The notes under the pieces: model-generated
What the model was told of the DNA's origin: nothing
The model's input: only the letters and a program-made list of their open reading frames with translations
Databases searched by the model: none
Program-made: the position numbers and the translations under genes
Part shown: in pieces, positions 24,184 through 32,812 of the stretch
How the letters are laid out: every line of letters starts with the position of its first letter
Position numbering within the stretch: position 1 is the first letter of the stretch
NCBI GenBank assembly: GCA_013911715.1
Contig: JACEST010000002.1
Location: forward strand, 1-51,938
Source: Sphingopyxis sp.
Lineage (GTDB): Bacteria; Pseudomonadota; Alphaproteobacteria; Sphingomonadales; Sphingomonadaceae
Length of the DNA: 51,938 nucleotides
Reading direction: 5' to 3'

Positions 24184-27100
24184 CTAAGCGTTCACTGCTT
24201 CCGGCTCAAGGCCTGTATCGGGCAAATTCGTCTTCGCCCCCTCCAAGCCCGGCTTGTGCGCCGCGAGCAGCGCCGCAGGAAGCGCGATCAGCTTGGGCGC
24301 GGAGGTATAGAGCAGCGCGGCTGCCACTCGCCGCCCTGGGAATATCGCTGCCAGCGCCGCCGCATAGGCCGACATCTGGCGCAAATAGGCGGGGGCGACA
24401 TCCTCGGCGCGCGCAGGCACCTGCGCGCCGGTCTTGTAATCGACCACCAGCACGGCATCGCCCGTCACCAACAGACGATCGACCGTGCCCGCGACCACCA
24501 GCCCGCCCTCGATCACGGCAGAGAATGGCGCTTCGGCAAGTGAGCGCGGACCAAAAAGCGGCAACCAGTCCGGATGCGCCAAAACCTCGCACGCCTCCGC
24601 CGCCATGGCGGCGCGCTCAGGCGCTGCGATGGCCGCGTCTTGGGCGGCGAGCCAGCGTTCGGCCGCCGCCAGCCTGCGCTCGGGAGCAAGCTGCGGCAGT
24701 CGTTCGATCAGGCTGTGGAGCAAAGTCCCGCGCCGGATCGCCGCCGCACGCCCCGCGCCAACCGGGCGCTGCGGGGCATCATCTTCGCGCAGCCGCGACG
24801 GCGCCAGCGGGCGCGGCGGGCGCGCTTCTTCGGGCGGCGGCCGCACCGCCCAATCGGGCAGCACGCCGCCGACCAACGCCGCCGCTTTGCTGCCTGGGCT
24901 CAGCGCGCGCTTGCCCCAATTGCCCGGCGCGCTCGCCAGCCGCAGCCCGCGCGGATCGTCCCATGGCAGCGGAATTTCCTCTGCTTTCAGCGCCAGCAAT
25001 GCCTGCTCAGCGGCACGGTACCAGCAATGTTCGGGCAGTTGCTTGGCTGTCGCGCGCAGCGTTCCGGTCACCACCAGCAACCGTTCGGCGCGCGTCGCGG
25101 CGACATAGAAGAGCCGCCAATGCTCCTCGAGCTGCGCGCGCCGCGCGTCATTCCACGCCATCTCCAGTTGGTCAGGGCGGTCGTCCTTGCTCGTCCGAAA
25201 CAGCGGCAGGCCGCGCCAGGCCGCAATATCAAACTTGACGTCGAGTTGATTTGCATTGGGTTCGCCCGTCGCATCGGCGAGGATGACAATCGGTGCCTGC
25301 AACCCCTTCGACCCGTGCACCGTCATCACCCGCACCAGCCCGCCGCGCGGGTCGGTCTGGCGCTTCACCTCGACCGGCGCACGTTCAATATGGTCGAGAA
25401 AGCCGATGATCGAGGGTGCTTGGCGCATTTCAAACGCCAGCGCTTCAGCGAGCAACGCGTCGATCGCATCATTGGCCTCGGCTCCCAACCGCGCCGCCAT
25501 CGCTCGGCGCCCCTGCAGCGGGCCCGACAGGATCGCATCGAGCAAGCGGTAGGGCGTCGTATAATCGGCCTCGGCGCGCAGCAGCGCCAGCCGGGCATTG
25601 GCGTGCGCGCAAAGCGTCGTGTCGCGCGCCGCAATCCATTGGCGCAGGGGCGTGCGCCCGCGCTCTGCGGTTTCGTCATAGAGCTGCTGCTGACCCCAGC
25701 CGATCAGCGGCGACACCAGCAGCACCGCGAGGCTATATTCATCGTCGGGCTGGACAGTGAAACGCAGCGCCGCGAGCAAATCCTGCACCGCCAGCGGCTG
25801 CGCCAGATCGAACCGGTCGATCCCCGCCACCGCGATCCCGCGCGACTGCAACTGCGCGACGATGCGCGCCGCGAGCGCGCGCCGAGTGCGCACCAGCACC
25901 AATATATCGTCGGGGCGCACCGCCACCCCGTCAATGCCGTGCGCGGTCCAGTCGGCAATCCGGTCGGCCAGCGCGCGCGCGAGTTTCAGGCTCGCGGGGT
26001 CGGTCGCCGCGCGCAGGCTGTCGTCGCTGCCCTCGCCTTCGTCTTCGTCACCGCTGTCGTCTTCGCTGCCCTTTGGCGCGACGATCAGCGGCGGCCACAG
26101 CTCGACACGCCCGGGCCGATTGGCCCCGTGAAAGGCGTGGTGGTCGGGCACCGGCGGGGCGATGCCCATCGCCGCCACGCCGCCGTCGGCAAGCCACCGG
26201 TCGACAAATTCCAGCACCGCCGGAGCCGACCGGAAATTGCTGGTGAGGTCAGCGGGAACAAAGGGCCGTTCGCCCGCCGCAGCGCGCACAGCAAAGCCCT
26301 GCCGCGCATTTTCAAACGCGACCGGGTCGGTCCCCTGAAAGCTGAAAATCGCCTGCTTGCGGTCGCCCACGGTGAACATGCTCGGCAAGCGGGCTTCGTC
26401 GCGCACGCCAAGGCCCGCGAAGAATTCACCGGTCAGTCCATCGGCGATCGTCCATTGATCGGCGTTGGTGTCCTGCGCCTCGTCGATCAACAGATGGTCG
26501 ATGCGCTGATCGAGCTTGAAACGGATCCAGTCCGACAGCTCACCATTGGCGAGCAGCGCGGCGGTGCGTGCGATCAAATCATCATATTCGGCAAGCCCCT
26601 CGGCACCCTTGCGGTGCGACCATTCGCCCGCGAATTGCGCGGCGAGCTGCCACCCGGCGGCGAGATCGTCGGCGAGCGCCATTTGCGCCGGAAGGCGGAG
26701 CAGCTCGCTGCAAGCGGCGCCAACACGATCGGCGCTGTCGGCAACCGCAATCAGCTTGCCGCGTTTGCCGCCGTCGGCATAGTCGGACCTGAGGGTGCCC
26801 TTTTGCGTCATCACCGTCTGGTAAAGATCGGCAATCATCGATCGGCGCTTTGGCGCATCCGCTGCCCGCCATGCTGCGACGGTGTCAAGCCATTTGACGG
26901 CGGTTGCTGTCCCCCAATCTGACCAGGCCGCCACGAGAGCAGCCAGATCGGCATCCGCGACATGCCCGTCATTGAGTCGAGCGACGAGCCAGTCATCCTT
27001 GTCGCCCAGCGGCAAACCCAGCGCCGCGCGCAAATCCGCCGCCGCCGGCGCAAGCTTGGGTTCGGGGCGTCCCGCAAAGTTGGCAGCCGCCTTTTCAACG

Positions 27101-27702
27101 AAAGCGGTTGCAGCCATCTCGCCCAAACGGCGGCTAAGCTGGCCCAGCCAGCCGCGCCGCCGCGCGCCCTCGGCGGCATCGCTCAGCATCTCGGCGAGCA
27201 GCGCGCGGCGCGCCTCTTTTGCCTCGCCGCCCTCGATCAGGCGAAATCCCGGCAGCACATCCGCCTCGAACGGAAAGCTCGCGAGCAATGACTGGCAGAA
27301 ACTGTGGATCGTCTGGACGCGGATCGCGCCGGCCGGACTGTCGATCACGCGCGCAAACAGCGTGCGCGAATACGCCTGTAGTTCGCGGTCGAGGCCATCA
27401 AGGCCAATCGCCTGAAGGTCGGTGCGCAGCTCTTCGTCCTTGCACCCGACCCACAGCGCGAGCCGTTCGTGGATGCGATGCGCCATTTCGGCCGCGCCCG
27501 CCTTGGTAAAGGTGATGCACAAAATCGCGTCGGGCGACGTCCCCAGCAGCAACAGCCGCAGCACGCGCGCCGACAGCACCTGCGTCTTGCCCGTCCCTGC
27601 CGAGGCATTGAGCCAGACATGTGCCGCCGGGTCGACCGCGGCCAGCTGCGCAGCGTCGAGGTTTTTCAATATGTCGTGGCCCGCGCCGTCCGCCATCGTC
27701 AT
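24184..27702 (-). CDS. addA: ATP-dependent helicase/nuclease AddA
   Basis: A 1172-residue UvrD-like helicase-nuclease. Walker A is NASAGTGKTQVLS (about 32-44), with downstream helicase motifs ending DEAQDTNADQW and VMTVHGSKGLQAP. The C-terminal RecB-type nuclease has VLVVDYKTGAQVP and YLRQMSAYAAAL. It works with AddB to process double-strand breaks for RecA loading. The start at 27702 overlaps the addB stop (ATGA); the alternative ATG at 27696 is 6 bases later. Length is ordinary for an alphaproteobacterial AddA. Confidence 0.94.
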   Translation of the reverse strand: MTMADGAGHDILKNLDAAQLAAVDPAAHVWLNASAGTGKTQVLSARVLRLLLLGTSPDAILCITFTKAGAAEMAHRIHERLALWVGCKDEELRTDLQAIGLDGLDRELQAYSRTLFARVIDSPAGAIRVQTIHSFCQSLLASFPFEADVLPGFRLIEGGEAKEARRALLAEMLSDAAEGARRRGWLGQLSRRLGEMAATAFVEKAAANFAGRPEPKLAPAAADLRAALGLPLGDKDDWLVARLNDGHVADADLAALVAAWSDWGTATAVKWLDTVAAWRAADAPKRRSMIADLYQTVMTQKGTLRSDYADGGKRGKLIAVADSADRVGAACSELLRLPAQMALADDLAAGWQLAAQFAGEWSHRKGAEGLAEYDDLIARTAALLANGELSDWIRFKLDQRIDHLLIDEAQDTNADQWTIADGLTGEFFAGLGVRDEARLPSMFTVGDRKQAIFSFQGTDPVAFENARQGFAVRAAAGERPFVPADLTSNFRSAPAVLEFVDRWLADGGVAAMGIAPPVPDHHAFHGANRPGRVELWPPLIVAPKGSEDDSGDEDEGEGSDDSLRAATDPASLKLARALADRIADWTAHGIDGVAVRPDDILVLVRTRRALAARIVAQLQSRGIAVAGIDRFDLAQPLAVQDLLAALRFTVQPDDEYSLAVLLVSPLIGWGQQQLYDETAERGRTPLRQWIAARDTTLCAHANARLALLRAEADYTTPYRLLDAILSGPLQGRRAMAARLGAEANDAIDALLAEALAFEMRQAPSIIGFLDHIERAPVEVKRQTDPRGGLVRVMTVHGSKGLQAPIVILADATGEPNANQLDVKFDIAAWRGLPLFRTSKDDRPDQLEMAWNDARRAQLEEHWRLFYVAATRAERLLVVTGTLRATAKQLPEHCWYRAAEQALLALKAEEIPLPWDDPRGLRLASAPGNWGKRALSPGSKAAALVGGVLPDWAVRPPPEEARPPRPLAPSRLREDDAPQRPVGAGRAAAIRRGTLLHSLIERLPQLAPERRLAAAERWLAAQDAAIAAPERAAMAAEACEVLAHPDWLPLFGPRSLAEAPFSAVIEGGLVVAGTVDRLLVTGDAVLVVDYKTGAQVPARAEDVAPAYLRQMSAYAAALAAIFPGRRVAAALLYTSAPKLIALPAALLAAHKPGLEGAKTNLPDTGLEPEAVNA

Positions 27703-30674
27703 GGCCCGTCCTGCGCCGCGCGGCGGCCAATCCATTCGTCGCGCCGCGCCAGATGGTCATAGTCGCCATTGCCATCGCCCGGGGTGAAGGGGGCGTCGCC
27801 GAGCAGATAGGCATCGCACAGATCGGCAAAGCCGCCCCAGGCCAGGTCTGTCAGCTCCGCAAAGCTCTTTACTTTGCGCCGTGTCCCATAGGGCACGTCG
27901 ATATGACCATCGCAGGATTTGTCCTTGTCGGCTTTCAGCAGCCAATATTCGGCATGCGTTGGAGAAATATTGGGCAACGCAGGAAAAGCATGTTCCTCAA
28001 TCATCGCCGCGAGCAGGCCCAACTGCATGGCGCGCCCTTCCACAAGGTCGGATTGCTTTGCCGCGCCGCCCGACTTGTAATCGACCACCACCAGCCCCTC
28101 GGGTGCCCGATCGATCCGGTCGGCCTTGGCGGTGATGGTGATCCCGCGCTTTGTCCATTCGCCTTTGATTTCATGCGCCACGGGAATCCGTCCCGCCAGC
28201 CTGGCCGCTGCCAGTTCGCTGGCCACCCAGCGCAGCGCCGGGGCGATGCGCGGCAGCCAGCTCGCCGCCTCGACCGGGCCGAGCGCCGGGTCGGCGGCGA
28301 GCGCGGCAATCGCCGCCTCCAGCGTGGCGGGGTCCTGCCCGCGCTTGGCCCAATCCTCGATCAGCTTGTGAACGCGGGTGCCGCGCCAGCGCGGGTCGGC
28401 TACTTCACCCAGCCGCTCGAGCGGGCGCACCCCCAAAATATGTTCGGCGTAAAAACCATAGGGGTCCTTCGCCAATATATCGAGCGCGGTAAGGCGCACT
28501 TTGGTAGGCCGGTTGTCGCGCCCGACCGCGACAGCAGGCTGCACTGCTGGCCGGGGCGGGCCTTCGGGACGGTCGAGCAAAGCGACCAGATCGGGCAGCG
28601 CCGCCCCAGCGATCGCCGCCACCGGAAGCGGCCCGGCCAGCGCCCCCAGCCGCAGCCACAGGCGTGATGCGACCGCCGGGTCGGTACCTTGCCGCTTGGC
28701 GCGCGTCACCACCACATCGGGCGCGCCGAGCGCGGTCACAAAATCATGCGCCGCCAACCCCTGCGCGCGTTCGAGCGAAGGCAACCCCAACTGTCGCCTG
28801 ATGCCCGGCGCGAGCCAGGGGTCGGGGCTGGTTTCGGCGGGCCAGCCGCCTTCGTTCAGCCCACCGAGAATCATCAGATCAGCGCGCTGCAATCGCGCTT
28901 CGAGCAAGCCCCAGATGAACAGGCGCGGGTGGCTGCCAAAGGGCGGGCGCACGCTTTCGCCCGCCAGCAATTCGTCAAACTGGCGCGCGATGGCGCGCGG
29001 CGGCAGCAATTTGGGACCATCGGGCGCGGCGAGCTGCGTTTCGTCGAACAGCGCAGCAAGCTGGCGTCCGGCAGAGCCCGCCCACACTGCGCCGTCGCTC
29101 AGCGCATCGATCAGGCCGCGCAGCGCGTCGAACACAGCCAGCGGCGGCACGTCGTGGTCGCCCGCCGACAGGACCCAGAGCGGGGCGAGCATGGCCGCGG
29201 CACCTTCCCACCAGTCGGCAAGCTGCTCTTCGACCTCGGTCAGCGCCTTGCCCTCGCGGCGCGGGGCGCGCAGCAGCACGCCAATGCCGGCCAGATCGGA
29301 CGGCTTGCCGGCGCCGCGCAAGACAAGGTCCAGCACGCGTACCGATGCAATCCATGCCCCACGATCGCCGCCCGGACGCACCAGCGGGTGCGAAAGCAGC
29401 GCGAGCAACGCGACGAGGCTGGGCTCGGTCGCGGCGGACAGCGCCAGCCGCGCCAGCGCACCCGGCGGGGTCGCGGCGAGCGGCTGGCCGGCGCTGTCAT
29501 CTGCCACCAGTCCCCAGCGGCCGAGCGCGCTGGCGACGCGGGCGGCAAGCTGGCGGTCGGGGGTGACCAGCGCCGCCGTCTGCCCCGGCGTTTCGAGCGC
29601 ATGGCGCAGCTGCAAGGCGATACCGCGCGCCTCGGCCATATCGTCGGGAAATTCGGCAGCGCTTATGCCCGCCGCCGCCCCGTCCGGAACCCGGCTGCGC
29701 CAGTCGGCGGTGAAACGCGACGGCACAAACAGCGCGCTTGCCAGACCGGCGCGGTCGGCGGCGGTCGCGCGGTCGCGCGATTCAGGCCAATGCTGAACCT
29801 CGCCGCGCGCCGCACCCATCCGGTCGAGCAGGATTTTGAACTGATATTGGGGATGCAGGTCAATCGGGCGCGGCCCCAAGGCTTCGGGCTTGGCCGGGCC
29901 CAGCGCGTCCCATTCGGCATCGGGCATCGCCGTATCAAGGCCGGGCAGCAGCACCATGCCCTGCGCCATGTCGGCGACCGTCCGCAGCAGCCGCGCCGCC
30001 GACGGCGCGGTGATGGTGACGCCCGCCGCTACTACAAAGCCCCGCGGCGGCGCTTCGCGCCATTTTGTCGCAATCCGTTCAAAAATCAGGTTGCGGCGGT
30101 ACGCCAGATCGATCTGCCCCAGCCGCCCGAGTTCGGTAGGCCATTGGTCGAGCAACAATTGCAGGTGCCGCATCGACACCTGCCAATGCTGCGAATGCTC
30201 GTCGGCCGCCACCAGATCGAGCACCGCCGGGTCGAGCTCTTCGAAATAAAGCTGGTCGATAACGCGCGCCAGGGCATCGGCCATGCGCAGCGAGGCGGGC
30301 GCGGCGAGCGGAATCGCCAGCTTCGCGCAATTGGCGATAATCAGGCGCGACAGGATCAGGCGGCGGCGCAGCGGCGCGACAGCGGGCGGCAACGGATCGT
30401 CAAGCTCGGCCTCGTCGAGCGCTAGACCCGTGGTTTCGGCGAGATCGGCGTCGCCCAGCGCGACAAGGCGCGGCAGCAACAGCCCGTCACCGCCCGCACG
30501 GACAAAGGCCGCCTGCACGGCGCTGCGCGCCCGGTTGCTGGGGAGCAGGATCATGCCTTGGGCCAGCGCGAGCGGGTCGCTGCCAAAGCGGTCGATCAAT
30601 CCGCAGGCAAGCGCATCGGCAAAGGCCCGGTTGACCGGGATGGTGAATATCCGGGGGCGACGCTCAGTCGCCAC
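27699..30674 (-). CDS. addB: Double-strand break repair protein AddB
   Basis: A 991-residue partner of AddA, alphaproteobacterial type. The N-terminus (FTIPVNRAFADALACGLIDR) and the C-terminal nuclease segment GLVVVDYKSGGAAK, a PD-(D/E)XK core, are visible. The N-terminal P-loop is weak, as in many AddB proteins, so ATP use here is doubtful. It forms the AddAB helicase-nuclease. It overlaps addA by 4 bases downstream and murU by 11 bases upstream. Confidence 0.92.
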   Translation of the reverse strand: MATERRPRIFTIPVNRAFADALACGLIDRFGSDPLALAQGMILLPSNRARSAVQAAFVRAGGDGLLLPRLVALGDADLAETTGLALDEAELDDPLPPAVAPLRRRLILSRLIIANCAKLAIPLAAPASLRMADALARVIDQLYFEELDPAVLDLVAADEHSQHWQVSMRHLQLLLDQWPTELGRLGQIDLAYRRNLIFERIATKWREAPPRGFVVAAGVTITAPSAARLLRTVADMAQGMVLLPGLDTAMPDAEWDALGPAKPEALGPRPIDLHPQYQFKILLDRMGAARGEVQHWPESRDRATAADRAGLASALFVPSRFTADWRSRVPDGAAAGISAAEFPDDMAEARGIALQLRHALETPGQTAALVTPDRQLAARVASALGRWGLVADDSAGQPLAATPPGALARLALSAATEPSLVALLALLSHPLVRPGGDRGAWIASVRVLDLVLRGAGKPSDLAGIGVLLRAPRREGKALTEVEEQLADWWEGAAAMLAPLWVLSAGDHDVPPLAVFDALRGLIDALSDGAVWAGSAGRQLAALFDETQLAAPDGPKLLPPRAIARQFDELLAGESVRPPFGSHPRLFIWGLLEARLQRADLMILGGLNEGGWPAETSPDPWLAPGIRRQLGLPSLERAQGLAAHDFVTALGAPDVVVTRAKRQGTDPAVASRLWLRLGALAGPLPVAAIAGAALPDLVALLDRPEGPPRPAVQPAVAVGRDNRPTKVRLTALDILAKDPYGFYAEHILGVRPLERLGEVADPRWRGTRVHKLIEDWAKRGQDPATLEAAIAALAADPALGPVEAASWLPRIAPALRWVASELAAARLAGRIPVAHEIKGEWTKRGITITAKADRIDRAPEGLVVVDYKSGGAAKQSDLVEGRAMQLGLLAAMIEEHAFPALPNISPTHAEYWLLKADKDKSCDGHIDVPYGTRRKVKSFAELTDLAWGGFADLCDAYLLGDAPFTPGDGNGDYDHLARRDEWIGRRAAQDGP

Positions 30675-31386
30675 GCAGGGCTGCCTCGGTCAGTGGAATG
30701 GCTTCAGGCGTGCCGACCTCAAACCATTGGCCCTGATGTGCGAGGCCGTAAAGACGGCCTTCGGCGATGGCGCGGTCCCACAATATGTTGGTCGAAAAGG
30801 GACCGGCGGGCGCGTCGCGCAGGAAGTGGCGGCTGACGAGCTGGATCCCGGTATAGACAAATGGCGCGACGCGCCCGGGCTTGCGGCGGCTGATCTGTCC
30901 GCGCGCGTCCATATGGAAATCGCCGCGCCCATTGTGCCCGACCGCGCCCGCGTGGCGGACGAGCAACAGCAGCGCGTCCATCCGCGCAGCGTCCCAGCGC
31001 CCGGCAAGCAGGCCAAGGGTGTCGGCGGGTCCGTCGGTCCAGATATTGTCGCTGTTGACGGCAAGGAACGGGTCGCCGTCAAGCAGCGGTGCCGCCTTGA
31101 CCATGCCGCCGCCGGTTTCGAGCAATTGGCTGCGCTCGTCGGACATGGCAATCGTGAAGGGCCACGCGCCCTTGCGCAAATGCGCCTCGAGCGCGTCGGC
31201 CAGATAATGGCAATTGACCACAACCTGCCCAATGCCTGCGGCAGCGATCCTGTCGAGGCTGTGGTCAATCAGCGCCTTTCCGGCGACGCGCACGAGCGGC
31301 TTGGGCCGTGTCGCGGTGAGCGGGCGCATGCGCTTGCCCAGCCCGGCGGCGAGCACCAGTGCCGATGCGATTGCCGTGCCGCTCAC
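30664..31386 (-). CDS. murU: N-acetylmuramate-1-phosphate uridylyltransferase (MurU-like)
   Basis: A 240-residue nucleotidyltransferase with the signature LAAGLGKRMRPLTATRPKPL near residue 10 and the metal-binding FLAVNSDN segment. It would turn N-acetylmuramate-1-phosphate and UTP into UDP-MurNAc in the peptidoglycan recycling route that bypasses de novo synthesis. The family alone does not fix the substrate; pairing with amgK does. It starts at a GTG overlapping the amgK stop (GTGA at 31383-31386). Confidence 0.85.
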   Translation of the reverse strand: MSGTAIASALVLAAGLGKRMRPLTATRPKPLVRVAGKALIDHSLDRIAAAGIGQVVVNCHYLADALEAHLRKGAWPFTIAMSDERSQLLETGGGMVKAAPLLDGDPFLAVNSDNIWTDGPADTLGLLAGRWDAARMDALLLLVRHAGAVGHNGRGDFHMDARGQISRRKPGRVAPFVYTGIQLVSRHFLRDAPAGPFSTNILWDRAIAEGRLYGLAHQGQWFEVGTPEAIPLTEAALRGD

Positions 31387-32366
31387 AGCTGGTCCCACGC
31401 GGCGGCGCGTGCGGCGGCGGGGACATTGGCGTCGAACCAGTCGCGCAGCAATTCGAGCCCCGGCTGCGCCAGATTGCGTTCGAGCAGCCCCCACATGCGC
31501 GGCTGGAACATCTTATATCCGGGCTTGCCATCGCGCTGCCACAGCCGCGTAAACACGCCGAGGATGCGGGTGTTGCGCTGCGCCGCGAGCGCCCAGTAGG
31601 CACGGGCGAAACGCGCGTCGGCAGCGACCGCCTGCGTGTAGCGTTCCAGCATCTCGGCCTCGACCGCCGGGGTCACATCGCGCCGCGCATCTTCGAGCAC
31701 CGATACCAGATCATAAGCGGGGTGGCCGACGAGCGCGTCTTGAAAGTCGAGCAAGCCCAATTGGCGCGCCCCGACGCGGTCGGGCAGCAGCATGATATTT
31801 TCGGAGTGATAGTCGCGCAGCACGGTCACCCGCAGCAAGCCGTCACTGTCAATCGGCGCCAGCGTGCCGTGCCACGCCGCGTCCCAGCCGTCGCGGTCGA
31901 CATCGAGCCCGAGGGCTGTGCAATACCAATCGGTAAACAGCGAGACTTCGCCGAGCCATTGGTCGATCCCGTGCGGCGACAGCCCGGCAAGCGGCGCACG
32001 ATCGTGCAGATGGACCAGCAAATCGGTCGCGGCGGCGTATAATTCGCTTTCGCGATCCGGCGCGGTATCAAGCGTTTCGCGCAGCCGGGCATCGCCAAAA
32101 TCCTCGATGAGCAGCAACCCCTGATTGAGGTCGCGCGCATAGATGGCGGGCGCCGACAGCCCTTCGTCCGTCAGCCATTCGGCAATGGCGATGAACGGGC
32201 GCGCGTCTTCGTGCGGCGGCGGCGCGTCCATCAGCACCGCACAGCGCCCGCCATCGCGCACCCGAAAATAGCGGCGGAACGAAGCATCGCCAGCGAGCGG
32301 CGTCACGCGCGCTCCGGCCCAACCATTTTGCGACAGAAAAGAAGGGGTGCCAGCTGGCGGAATCAT
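31383..32366 (-). CDS. amgK: N-acetylmuramate/N-acetylglucosamine anomeric kinase (AmgK-like)
   Basis: A 327-residue aminoglycoside-phosphotransferase-fold kinase. The active site reads VLRDYHSENIMLL, with GLLDFQDALVGHPAYDL holding the metal-binding Asp. This DYHSEN/DFQDA variant is typical of AmgK, which phosphorylates C1 of MurNAc. Together with MurU it recycles cell-wall amino sugars. I start it at the ATG at 32366, overlapping the tsaE stop. A second ATG at 32378 has a better ribosome-binding site and cannot be excluded. Confidence 0.85.
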   Translation of the reverse strand: MIPPAGTPSFLSQNGWAGARVTPLAGDASFRRYFRVRDGGRCAVLMDAPPPHEDARPFIAIAEWLTDEGLSAPAIYARDLNQGLLLIEDFGDARLRETLDTAPDRESELYAAATDLLVHLHDRAPLAGLSPHGIDQWLGEVSLFTDWYCTALGLDVDRDGWDAAWHGTLAPIDSDGLLRVTVLRDYHSENIMLLPDRVGARQLGLLDFQDALVGHPAYDLVSVLEDARRDVTPAVEAEMLERYTQAVAADARFARAYWALAAQRNTRILGVFTRLWQRDGKPGYKMFQPRMWGLLERNLAQPGLELLRDWFDANVPAAARAAAWDQL

Positions 32367-32812
32367 GGGGGCGGCCATCGCCCTTCCCAAGCGGCGGGCA
32401 CCGTGGCTGTCAAGCGGCGCGTGCTGCCGATACCGTCCAGCCGCAGCCGCAGCATTTCGGGCCATGCCCCCGCAGGCAGGCGTTCGGGCCATTCGATCAG
32501 CAATGCGCCGTTGCCTGCATAATCCTCCAGCCCCAGTTCGCGGCAGTCGCCCGGGTCATCGAGCCGGTACAGATCGACATGCGCCACCGGCAGGCGGACG
32601 TCGGGCCGGTCATAAGGCTGGACAATGGCAAAGGTCGGCGATGGCGCTTCGCCCGCGAGCCCGAGCCCCGCCAAAATGGCGCGCGCCAACGTGGTCTTGC
32701 CCGCGCCCAGGCCGCCCGAAAGGCCGATCACATCGCCTGGGCGCAAGACCCCTGCGATGCGAACGCCTATTGCTGCCACGGCGGCTTCGCTGAGTTGGTC
32801 GCCACCGATCAT
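32363..32812 (-). CDS. tsaE: tRNA threonylcarbamoyladenosine biosynthesis protein TsaE
   Basis: A 149-residue ATPase with the P-loop SGGLGAGKTTLARA and the conserved SPTFAIVQPY segment. It acts with TsaB and TsaD to form t6A37 on ANN-decoding tRNAs. It starts at an ATG overlapping the divL stop (ATGA at 32809-32812) and its own stop overlaps amgK. The true start gives a family-typical length. Confidence 0.95.
   Translation of the reverse strand: MIGGDQLSEAAVAAIGVRIAGVLRPGDVIGLSGGLGAGKTTLARAILAGLGLAGEAPSPTFAIVQPYDRPDVRLPVAHVDLYRLDDPGDCRELGLEDYAGNGALLIEWPERLPAGAWPEMLRLRLDGIGSTRRLTATVPAAWEGRWPPP

Noticed and set aside
24574-26922. 782-residue open frame antisense to addA
   Set aside because: Shadow of AddA; no domain and strongly biased Arg content.
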